Under the pieces are notes generated by a model. That model was given only the letters and a program-made list of their open reading frames with translations, did not search any database and was not told the origin of the DNA. 8,401 nucleotides of DNA from an uncultured Clostridia bacterium (lineage in GTDB: Bacteria; Bacillota_A; Clostridia; Christensenellales; Aristaeellaceae), in assembly GCA_947165745.1 (NCBI GenBank), contig CAMVBO010000054.1:1-8401 (forward strand). The letters are read 5' to 3'. A program made the translations under genes and the position numbers. This document shows positions 1 through 5,287 of this stretch, piece after piece (position 1 is the stretch's first letter; the number at the start of each line of letters is the position of its first letter).

Positions 1-5
1 ATAAA

Positions 6-419
6 ATGACGTTTTTGCAGAAGGCGCGCGAGGGACTGCACAAGCTGATGGTGGGCCGACGCGGCGCGGACGAGCTTTCCCTGGCGCTGCTGATCACGGG
101 CCTGGCGCTGTCCGTGTTGACCAGTATCACGCGCATCGGGGTATTTTATCTCATCGGCCTGGTGGCCTACGGCTTTTCCATCTACAGGATGTTTTCCCGA
201 CAGATCGAGAAGCGCTACAAGGAGAACGTGAAGTTCCTGACGTTTTGGCACGGCTGGCGCTCCAGTTTCAAGCAGTTCATCAACCGCGTGAAGAACATGC
301 GCCAGTACAAGTACTTCAAGTGCCCGGAGTGCAAGTCGCGCCTGCGCCTGCCCAGGAAGGTGGGCGAAGTGACCGTCACCTGCGGCAAATGCCACCATGC
401 GTTCAAGCAAAAAGCCTGA
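6..419 (+). CDS. Small membrane protein with C-terminal zinc ribbon
   Basis: This 137-residue protein has no name that I recognise. Two hydrophobic stretches, about residues 24-41 and 44-62, look like a membrane hairpin with a very short turn. A basic cytosolic segment follows (about 64-100). The C-terminus is a compact zinc ribbon with two CX2C knuckles at C106/C109 and C126/C129, separated by basic and hydrophobic residues. The likely picture is a membrane-anchored protein that exposes a Zn-binding domain to the cytosol; partner and role are unknown. ATG at position 6 is the first start in view. Only five bases precede it, so the ribosome binding site and a slightly earlier start cannot be judged. 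A terminator follows directly, so this is the last gene of its transcript. The gene is confident; the function is not assigned. Confidence 0.85.
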   Translation: MTFLQKAREGLHKLMVGRRGADELSLALLITGLALSVLTSITRIGVFYLIGLVAYGFSIYRMFSRQIEKRYKENVKFLTFWHGWRSSFKQFINRVKNMRQYKYFKCPECKSRLRLPRKVGEVTVTCGKCHHAFKQKA

Positions 420-425
420 TTCCAG

Positions 426-456
426 GAGGGCCGCCCGGCGGCTCTCTTGTATTTTT
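426..456 (+). terminator. Intrinsic terminator after the zinc-ribbon gene
   Basis: The arms GAGGGCCG (426-433) and CGGCTCTC (439-446) pair over 8 bp with one G-T wobble. The loop is 5 nt, or 3 nt if one more C-G pair closes. The tail TTGTATTTTT (447-456) is T-rich. The hairpin starts 7 nt after the stop codon at 419. The tail also contains the -35 region of the next promoter. Confidence 0.75.
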
Positions 457-475
457 GGCAAAAACCTGCTACAAT
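447..475 (+). promoter_or_regulatory. Sigma-A-type promoter with extended -10, upstream of the DUF6062 gene
   Basis: The -10 element is TACAAT (470-475), preceded by TG one base upstream, giving the extended form TGcTACAAT (467-475). A weak -35, TTGTAT (447-452), lies exactly 17 nt upstream. The expected transcript start is near 481-483, giving an unusually short leader of about 15 nt before the GTG start at 497. This is motif reading only, with no transcript data. Confidence 0.6.
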
Positions 476-480
476 GGACA

Positions 481-488
481 AGAGGAAG
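481..488 (+). promoter_or_regulatory. Ribosome binding site deciding the GTG start of the DUF6062 gene
   Basis: AGAGGAAG (481-488) lies 8 nt before GTG 497. An alternative in-frame GTG at 488 overlaps this site, which disfavours it. The open frame runs back to 245, but that part overlaps the preceding gene and carries low-complexity sequence typical of an out-of-frame reading. Confidence 0.6.
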
Positions 489-496
489 TGATTGCC

Positions 497-1252
497 GTGA
501 AGCAGCATATCGATACCGCGCCCATCTGGGAGAGCTATAGGCAGGACTGCGAATGTCCGCTGTGCCTGCTGTACGCGAAGGTGGAGGCGGGCAACGTGGA
601 CTATTTCCTGGGAGAATCCGTGATGGAGCCCAGCCAGCGCATTGAGGTCAATAAAAAGGGCTTCTGTGCCGACCACTTCAAGCTGATGTATGCCGCCGGC
701 AACCGCCTCGGGCTGGCGCTGATGACCCACACCTATATGAAGGAGAGCATGAAGGCCCTCAAGGAAAACGCTCAACGCGCCAGAGACGCCGCGGCGGCAG
801 AGGCCGGAAAGCCCATCTTCAAGCGACTCGGCAGCGCCAAGGGCGCGGGGCTTGCCGAGGTGGCGAGCGAGCTGGTTAAGATGCAGAACACCTGTTTGAT
901 GTGCGAACGCATCAACGAAAGTATGGAGAGGTACATGTATACAGTGCTGTACATGTACAAGCACGAAGCGGAGTTTCCAAAGCTTTTCGCTGAGTCAAAA
1001 GGCATGTGTCTGAAACATTACGCCCAGGCGCTGGAAATGGCGCCGAAGCACCTGTCCGGAGAGCTGCTCAAGCAGTTTGTGGACACGCTGACAGACATCG
1101 AAATGAAGAGCTTTGATCGGCTTGAGGGCGAAATCGAGTGGTTCACCAACAAATTTGACTATCGCAATCAGGACAAGCCCTGGGGCAACAGCCGCGACGC
1201 CGTGAAGCGATCCGTGAACAAGCTGGGCCATCAGGTGGTCAATGAGGATTGA
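497..1252 (+). CDS. DUF6062 family protein with two CX2C...CX2H modules
   Basis: This 251-residue soluble protein starts with GTG 497. The N-terminus (DCECPLC, then EPSQRIE and NKKGFCADHF) matches what I remember of DUF6062, a family of unknown function common in Clostridia. Two potential metal sites are visible. The first is C20/C23 with C57/H60, and the second is C133/C136 with C171/H174. Spacing between the pairs is nearly equal (33 and 34 residues), which suggests an internal duplication. A charged, alanine-rich helical linker (about residues 80-125) separates them. There is no signal peptide or membrane segment. The stop codon overlaps the ATG of the next gene (TGATG), so the two are probably translated together. 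Zn binding is inferred from the CX2C/CX2H pattern; an Fe-S cluster is possible but less likely. No enzymatic motif is seen. Confidence 0.88.
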   Translation: MKQHIDTAPIWESYRQDCECPLCLLYAKVEAGNVDYFLGESVMEPSQRIEVNKKGFCADHFKLMYAAGNRLGLALMTHTYMKESMKALKENAQRARDAAAAEAGKPIFKRLGSAKGAGLAEVASELVKMQNTCLMCERINESMERYMYTVLYMYKHEAEFPKLFAESKGMCLKHYAQALEMAPKHLSGELLKQFVDTLTDIEMKSFDRLEGEIEWFTNKFDYRNQDKPWGNSRDAVKRSVNKLGHQVVNED

Positions 1253-1524
1253 TGGGGAATATGGCGACGAAGTATTGCGTATTGGACGAGACCAAGATCT
1301 GCGATGAATGCGGCGAATGCAACGTCTGTGATCTGGATCCCAACAAGATTTGCGACAACTGCATGAAGTGCCTCAGGACCGGCGCGGATTACAACGCCAT
1401 CGAGATCGATGAGATCATTGACGATGGAACCGGCGCCGAGGCTTATGATCAGCTGCGCAAGGATTTGGCGGAAACCGACGGCACGGAGCCGTTTGAATGC
1501 TTCAAGGATCCGCAGGACACTTAA
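1252..1524 (+). CDS. Small cysteine-cluster protein, function unknown
   Basis: This 90-residue acidic protein packs seven cysteines into residues 17-40: CX2CX2CX2C (C17, C20, C23, C26), a 7-residue DLDPNKI stretch, then CX2CX2C (C34, C37, C40). Isolated cysteines are at C9 and C83. The rest is acidic and probably helical. The pattern suggests a bound Zn or Fe-S centre; I cannot tell which. ATG 1252 is preferred because it overlaps the TGA of the DUF6062 gene by one base (TGATG) and has GAGG at 1244-1247, though only 4 nt away. TTG 1249 and ATG 1261 are alternatives, and 1261 would remove three residues. I recall similar small proteins beside DUF6062 in other Clostridia, consistent with a shared role, but I cannot name one. 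Confidence 0.85.
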   Translation: MGNMATKYCVLDETKICDECGECNVCDLDPNKICDNCMKCLRTGADYNAIEIDEIIDDGTGAEAYDQLRKDLAETDGTEPFECFKDPQDT

Positions 1525-1586
1525 TTCAAGCGATTTTTGGGCGATCTGGCCGAACGGGGGGTTGACCGCGGTTTTCGCATGCGTTT

Positions 1587-1629
1587 CCATAATCTATGCG
1601 CAAAAGGCAGCTTTTGCGAAAAGATATGG
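1587..1629 (+). repeat. Imperfect 43-nt stem-loop
   Basis: The core is a perfect 8-bp stem, CGCAAAAG (1599-1606) with CTTTTGCG (1611-1618), and a 4-nt loop GCAG. It extends outward through TCT (1593-1595) with AGA (1622-1624), and CCATA (1587-1591) with TATGG (1625-1629), leaving A1592 bulged. No T-tract follows on either strand, so it is not a standard terminator. It may be an RNA leader structure or a protein binding site; the role is unknown. Confidence 0.55.
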
Positions 1630-1644
1630 CGGAATAAACCATAT
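1624..1644. repeat. Inverted repeat ATATGG / CCATAT, operator-like
   Basis: ATATGG (1624-1629) and CCATAT (1639-1644) are perfect 6-bp arms around 9 nt (CGGAATAAA). The left arm is also the 3' arm of the larger hairpin at 1587-1629, so in RNA the two structures cannot form at the same time. In DNA, a 21-bp dyad of this shape could bind a dimeric regulator. Confidence 0.4.
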
Positions 1645-1769
1645 ATTGAAGGCTCTCCGTGGTTTTCAGCGAAATACTCCCTTCGCATGCCGAATCCGCT
1701 TCGCGTAATCTGTTGTATCCGATCAGCTGACGATCATTGATTTCATATATCCAATCCGTTGTTTGATTT

Positions 1770-1774
1770 GGAGG
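1770..1774 (+). promoter_or_regulatory. Ribosome binding site deciding the recombinase start
   Basis: GGAGG lies 9 nt before ATG 1784 and fixes that start over the in-frame TTG at 1763, which has no comparable site. CCAATC (1751-1756) can pair with GAT(T)TGG (1765-1771) and would cover the first two G residues of this site. Confidence 0.75.
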
Positions 1775-1783
1775 CTCACCAAT

Positions 1784-2854
1784 ATGCCAACCTATGCCGA
1801 AGAACGCGCCAAGGAATTGCAGATGCTGACCCGGTCAGCACTGCGCGAGCTGCCTGACGTGTGCTTCGATTTCATCAACGCAATCGACTCAACGACGCAG
1901 CCGCTGACGCGCTATGCCTACGTATCCGATTTAAAGATTTTCTTTGGATTCCTGGTCAGCGAGCTGCCGAAATTTGCCGACAAGACGCCTCAGACCTTGG
2001 ACGTATCCGACCTTGCCAGGGTCTCTTCCCGGGATATTTACATGTATCTGGACTTCCTTGGGCTCTACATCAAGGACGACGTCGAGTTTTCCAATCAGGA
2101 TTTGGGCAAAATGCGCAAGCTGTCGTCTTTACGCAGTTTTTACAAATTTCTTTACAAAAATGGCTATATTGAGTCCGATCCCGCCGCGCTGGTGGATATG
2201 CCCAAGCGCCACAACAAGCCCATCATCCGCCTGGAAATCGATGAAGTGGCCCACATGCTTGACCTGGTGGAATCCGGCGAGATGCTCTCGGAGCGTCAAA
2301 AGAAGTACAATGACCACACAAAAACCCGCGATTTGGCGATTTTAACGCTGTTTTTGGGCACGGGAATCCGCGTGAGCGAGCTGGTGGGCATCAACATCGG
2401 CGATCTGGATTTCTCCATCAACGGCTTCCTGGTCACCCGCAAGGGCGGCAGCCAGGCCATCCTCTATTTCCCGGACGAGGTGGCACGGGTGTTGAAGGAC
2501 TACCTGAAGCTGCGCCGCGAAATAACACCGCAGCCCGGACACGAGGACGCGCTGTTCCTGTCGCTGCAAAACCGGCGCATCTCCGTGCGCGCCGTGCAGC
2601 TGATGGTCAAGAAATACGCCACACAGGCCGCGCCGCTGAAAAAGCATTTGAGCCCGCACAAGCTGCGCAGCACGTTTGGCACGAACCTTTACCACGAGAC
2701 CGGCGACATCTACCTGGTAGCCGACGTGCTGGGCCACAGCGACGTGAACACCACCCGGCGGCACTACGCGGCCATGTCGGACGATCGAAGGCGCATGGCG
2801 GCCCGGAAGGTGCGTTTGCGCGAGGACCCTCCAGATGAAGAAACGGCGGAATGA
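1784..2854 (+). CDS. XerC/XerD-type tyrosine recombinase
   Basis: This 356-residue protein is a site-specific tyrosine recombinase. An N-terminal core-binding, SAM-like domain covers about residues 20-150, and the catalytic domain about 160-345. All expected active-site residues are present: R196 (GTGIRVSEL), K220 (TRKGG), H292 and R295 (SPHKLRSTF), H318 (VLGHSD) and the nucleophile Y328 (HYA). It is longer than classical XerC or XerD (about 300). The extra length includes a hydrophilic insert before R196 (SGEMLSERQKKYNDHTKTRD) that I recall from a group of clostridial Xer-like proteins. The acidic C-tail (DPPDEETAE) lies beyond the catalytic core. It stands alone, with no excisionase, repeats or att-like borders, which suggests a resident chromosomal enzyme rather than an integrase of a mobile element. 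Chromosome dimer resolution is a fair guess, but no dif-like 28-mer is seen nearby. I therefore give no gene symbol. Confidence 0.93.
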   Translation: MPTYAEERAKELQMLTRSALRELPDVCFDFINAIDSTTQPLTRYAYVSDLKIFFGFLVSELPKFADKTPQTLDVSDLARVSSRDIYMYLDFLGLYIKDDVEFSNQDLGKMRKLSSLRSFYKFLYKNGYIESDPAALVDMPKRHNKPIIRLEIDEVAHMLDLVESGEMLSERQKKYNDHTKTRDLAILTLFLGTGIRVSELVGINIGDLDFSINGFLVTRKGGSQAILYFPDEVARVLKDYLKLRREITPQPGHEDALFLSLQNRRISVRAVQLMVKKYATQAAPLKKHLSPHKLRSTFGTNLYHETGDIYLVADVLGHSDVNTTRRHYAAMSDDRRRMAARKVRLREDPPDEETAE

Positions 2855-2870
2855 TCCGCCGTTCTTCTTG
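2842..2870 (+). terminator. Terminator overlapping the recombinase stop codon, possibly bidirectional
   Basis: AACGGCGGA (2842-2850) and TCCGCCGTT (2855-2863) form a perfect 9-bp stem. The 4-nt loop (2851-2854) contains the TGA stop of the recombinase gene. The stem can extend through GAAG/CTTC with one bulged A. A moderately T-rich tail (CTTCTTGG) follows on the + strand, and TCTTCATCT on the - strand. It lies between convergent genes, 75 bp past the rnhA stop, so it could end both transcripts. Confidence 0.7.
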
Positions 2871-2938
2871 GATTTGTACATGATTAGCGGATGATGCCGC
2901 GCGCGGGTCGGAAAACATCCAATGGATGGCCCCGACAA

Positions 2939-3385
2939 TCATATTTCTATCCGATGCTGCTTGATTTCGCCGGTGGCCAGCTCGTCACAACGGTTGTTGT
3001 AGGGGTTGTCCGCGTGGCCCTTGACCTTGAGCCACTGGATTTGATGTATGCCTGTGAATGCCAGGATTTCCTGCCAAAGGTCCTGGTTTTCCACGGGCTT
3101 TTTGTCACTCTTGACCCAGTTTTTTCGCTGCCAGTTGTCCAGCCAGTGTTTCTCAAAGGCGTTGACCAGATAGGCGCTGTCGGAATAGATCTGCACCCGG
3201 CAGGGCTCCTTCAGCCGCTTCAACGCCTGGATCGGGGCCATCAGCTCCATACGGTTGTTGGTGGTATGGGCTTCGTATCCGGAGATTTCCAGCTTCTTTT
3301 CCTTATACATCAATATCGCGCCCCAGCCGCCCGGGCCGGGATTGCCGGAGCACGCGCCGTCGGTATAGATGATGACCTGCTTCAA
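2939..3385 (-). CDS. rnhA: Ribonuclease HI
   Basis: This 148-residue protein degrades the RNA strand of RNA-DNA hybrids. The family's two-metal active site is complete: D9 (YTDGAC), E47 (NRMEL), D69 (YSDSAY) and D134 (NRCDELA), with the auxiliary H124 (VKGHAD). The glycine-rich GNPGPGGWG loop and the basic W-rich region near residues 81-95 (HWLDNWQRKNWVKSDKK) match the E. coli-type enzyme with its substrate-binding handle. Length is typical. The start is TTG at 3385, overlapping the TGA of the lipoprotein gene by four bases (TTGA), with GGAGG at 3393-3397, 7 nt upstream. It is the last gene of the minus-strand unit, so its translation is probably coupled to the lipoprotein gene. Identification is very secure. 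Confidence 0.97.
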   Translation of the reverse strand: MKQVIIYTDGACSGNPGPGGWGAILMYKEKKLEISGYEAHTTNNRMELMAPIQALKRLKEPCRVQIYSDSAYLVNAFEKHWLDNWQRKNWVKSDKKPVENQDLWQEILAFTGIHQIQWLKVKGHADNPYNNRCDELATGEIKQHRIEI

Positions 3386-4329
3386 TTCGCTTCCTCCGTG
3401 GATTCTGCCCGCGCAAAGGCGTCCAGTATCGCCCGCGCGTTGGCGGATTGCGCCTCGACATAGGCGTCGAAGCCTTCGCTTTCTCGGTGCGCCGAGAGCA
3501 CGTCCAGCCGCGCCACGCTGAAGCCCTCGCCTTCCAGCGCCTCCGTAAGCGCCTGCGGGGCTTGCTTCTCAATCAGAATGACCCGACAGTCCGTCGCTTT
3601 CAACCGATCCAGGCACTTGTTGATTTCGTTGTCATACATCCCCTCGCCGCTCTCCCGATCGACCCAGTCAGCGACTTCGAGGCCGTAGTCTCGGGCGGCG
3701 TATATGAGCGCCTCGTTCATCAGTATGACCTTCCGACCCGACAACCCTGCCAGCAGCGCCCGGTTGTCGGACAACAGCCGATCCAGCCGCTCCTGGGCGC
3801 TTTGGGCGTTTTGGACGTATCTGTCGGCATAGCCCGGGTCCAGCGACTGCATCGTCGCGGCGATACTTTCGACAATCTGCTTCGCCCCTTCGATGGACAT
3901 GTACAAATGCGGGTTCGGGCCGTCCAGGTGGCTTTCCGACTCGCCGTCAGCAGCTCTGTCCTGATTGTACAACTCCAGATTGTAAAGCACCGCTGAAACC
4001 GCCGGGCCGTTCTCTTCCATGCCAAACAGCGCGCTCTCGAAGCTCTCAAGGCCGCGACCGCCGATGATGATCGCGTCCGCGTTCGCCAGCATCGCCGCGT
4101 CCCAGTCGGAGATTTGATAGTCTCTTAAGCAGCCGTCCTGGGGCTGGGCCATGGCGTGCAGCGTCGCGTCCGGCACTTCGCGCATCACGGCGTCCGCCAA
4201 CGCGTAGACCGGCCAGAAGCTGGTATAGACGGAAATAGACTGGTTTTCAGGCTCAACCAGGCGTTTGCAGCCTGCCAAAACTGCGATCAGCCCAAAAATC
4301 AGCGCGATGATGGCAGCTCGGCGTCTCAC
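3382..4329 (-). CDS. ZnuA-like metal ABC transporter substrate-binding lipoprotein with altered metal site
   Basis: The 315-residue protein starts at GTG 4329 with a lipoprotein signal: MRRR, a hydrophobic stretch, and lipobox LAGC with C21 to be lipidated. The mature part matches cluster A-I (ZnuA/TroA-type) binding proteins: TSFWPVYALADAV, then DGCLRDYQISDWDAAMLANADAIIIGG, NPHLYM, and a C-terminal half with VILMNEALIYAARDYGL and VILIEK. Such proteins deliver Zn or Mn to an ABC permease. Of the usual ligands, H141 (NPH) and an acid near E254 remain. The first histidine (as in a GCLHDY-type motif) appears to be R69, with C67 nearby, and the third (HEAF/HDAF) appears to be N205. Metal transport is therefore uncertain. 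No permease or ATPase gene is in view. A start at 4371 is possible in frame, but it would overlap miaA by 38 bp and extend the signal with a polar leader. Confidence 0.88.
   Translation of the reverse strand: MRRRAAIIALIFGLIAVLAGCKRLVEPENQSISVYTSFWPVYALADAVMREVPDATLHAMAQPQDGCLRDYQISDWDAAMLANADAIIIGGRGLESFESALFGMEENGPAVSAVLYNLELYNQDRAADGESESHLDGPNPHLYMSIEGAKQIVESIAATMQSLDPGYADRYVQNAQSAQERLDRLLSDNRALLAGLSGRKVILMNEALIYAARDYGLEVADWVDRESGEGMYDNEINKCLDRLKATDCRVILIEKQAPQALTEALEGEGFSVARLDVLSAHRESEGFDAYVEAQSANARAILDAFARAESTEEAN
3393..3397 (-). promoter_or_regulatory. Ribosome binding site supporting the TTG start of rnhA
   Basis: GGAGG lies 7 nt upstream of TTG 3385, inside the end of the lipoprotein gene. 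The protein read from this TTG has the normal N-terminal length for RNase HI (catalytic D at position 9), which supports the non-ATG start. Confidence 0.75.
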
Positions 4330-4333
4330 ACAT

Positions 4334-5287
4334 TCACTTCCCTTGCCGACGCTTTTCGTCGATGATTTCACGCATCTGCCCGGCCAGTGCTTCCGCGCTT
4401 TTGCCCTCCGCAGGCAGCCAGATCACCCGATCATCCCGGCGAAACCAGGTCAGCTGTCGCTTGGCCAGGTACCGGCTGGCTTTCTTGGTCAGGTAGACCA
4501 CCTTTTCCATGGAAACCTCGCCGCGAAGGGCGGCCGCGATTTCCTTGTATCCGATGGCCTGCATCGCCGTGGGATGGCTGCGCTCGTCAGCCATCAACGA
4601 GCGCACCTCATCGACCAGCCCCGCCTCGAGCATTCCGTCCACGCGCCGGTCTATGCGCCCATAAAGCACTTCCCTGGGCCAGTCCAGCGCGAAGATCACG
4701 GCATCGTACTCCCCTTCCCGCTGGCGATCCAGACGATTGTGTTCCGTCAGCGTCACGCCGGTGAGCCGATAGATTTCGATGGCCCTGGCCACCCGACGCA
4801 CGTCATTTTCATGCAGCCGCGCGGCGCTGTCAGGATCGATCTCCATGAGCAGCTCATGCAAGCGCTGCCTGCCGCCCGGCAGCTCCGCCAGGGCCATGAG
4901 CTTGGCGTGCAAGGCCTCGTCGCTGCGCTGGGAGAAGCTCATCGGTCGGGTTACCGCATCGATGTACAGTCCAGTACCGCCGCAGAGCACCGGAATACGT
5001 CCCCTGTCGAGGACTTCCGCAATGCAGGCCTTGGCAGCTTCCCGATAGGTGTCGGCAGAGAACTTGCTGCTTGGCTCCACACAACCCAGCAGGTGGTGTG
5101 GCACGCCGTCCATTTCGTCGCGCGTGGGCATCGCTGAAAGCACGTCCATGCCGGAATAGATCTGCATGGAGTCGGCCGAGATCACCTCACCGCCGATCAG
5201 CTTGCACAGCGCCACGGCGCAGGCCGTCTTGCCGGAGGCCGTCGGCCCAGCGATCACCGGCAGCAGCGGCTTGTACGTCACTTCCAT
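4334..5287 (-). CDS. miaA: tRNA dimethylallyltransferase
   Basis: This 317-residue cytosolic enzyme transfers a dimethylallyl group from DMAPP to N6 of A37 in tRNAs that read UNN codons. The P-loop GPTASGKT is at residues 14-21, DSMQ at 39-42, GGTGLYI at 103-109, then the insertion domain with RRVARAIEIYRLTG. Near the C-terminus are AIGYKE and RYLAKRQLTWFRRD, both characteristic of the family. Length is typical. The ATG at 5287 shares its A with the TAA of mutL (TAATG). The Shine-Dalgarno match is poor, so expression probably depends on coupling to mutL translation. The mutS-mutL-miaA order is common in Clostridia; hfq, often found next, is absent and a lipoprotein gene follows instead. Identification is secure. 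Confidence 0.97.
   Translation of the reverse strand: MEVTYKPLLPVIAGPTASGKTACAVALCKLIGGEVISADSMQIYSGMDVLSAMPTRDEMDGVPHHLLGCVEPSSKFSADTYREAAKACIAEVLDRGRIPVLCGGTGLYIDAVTRPMSFSQRSDEALHAKLMALAELPGGRQRLHELLMEIDPDSAARLHENDVRRVARAIEIYRLTGVTLTEHNRLDRQREGEYDAVIFALDWPREVLYGRIDRRVDGMLEAGLVDEVRSLMADERSHPTAMQAIGYKEIAAALRGEVSMEKVVYLTKKASRYLAKRQLTWFRRDDRVIWLPAEGKSAEALAGQMREIIDEKRRQGK
4337..4344 (-). promoter_or_regulatory. Ribosome binding site deciding the GTG start of the lipoprotein gene
   Basis: AAGGGAAG (reading 4344 to 4337 on the minus strand) lies 7 nt before GTG 4329. The resulting protein begins with the MRRR charged n-region expected of a lipoprotein signal, which favours this start over the in-frame ATG at 4371. 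Confidence 0.65.

Larger units (their letters stand above)
1525..1783 (+). other. Non-coding region before the recombinase gene
   Basis: This 259-bp gap is visibly more AT-rich than its neighbours and holds no credible gene. The short open frames through it (for example 1537-1740) start with poor codons and lack a ribosome binding site. It contains an imperfect hairpin (1587-1629), an overlapping inverted repeat (1624-1644), the palindromes CGCATGCG (1576-1583) and TCAGCTGA (1723-1730), a direct repeat TTCGCATGC (1574-1582 and 1682-1690), and the ribosome binding site of the recombinase. No convincing terminator follows the gene ending at 1524, so the recombinase might be reached by readthrough. 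No strong promoter is seen either; TTGACC (1562-1567) with CATAAT (1588-1593) has an unfavourable 20-nt spacing. Confidence 0.6.

Noticed and set aside
245..496. Upstream extension of the DUF6062 frame to an ATG at 245
   Set aside because: It overlaps most of the zinc-ribbon gene in another frame, lacks family-like sequence, and the promoter and ribosome binding site point to GTG 497.
1562..1593. Possible promoter TTGACC ... CATAAT upstream of the recombinase
   Set aside because: The individual hexamers are good, but the spacing is 20 nt and the -10 lies inside the hairpin arm; not strong enough to list as a feature.
1574..1690. Direct repeat TTCGCATGC (1574-1582 and 1682-1690) as a recombination or att site
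   Set aside because: Only 9 bp are shared and nothing mobile lies between the copies; chance is a sufficient explanation.
1537..1740. Short open frame in the gap before the recombinase gene (also 1409-1708)
   Set aside because: TTG start or start inside the previous gene, no ribosome binding site, and no recognisable protein features; it overlaps the hairpin region.
1525..1783. dif site next to the Xer-like gene
   Set aside because: No 28-bp stretch with the expected paired arms and central spacer could be found by eye.
2885..2938. Additional terminator between the converging genes (CATCC/GGATG near 2927)
   Set aside because: A 5-bp stem with a 3-nt loop and no T-tract is too weak; the hairpin at 2842-2863 serves better.
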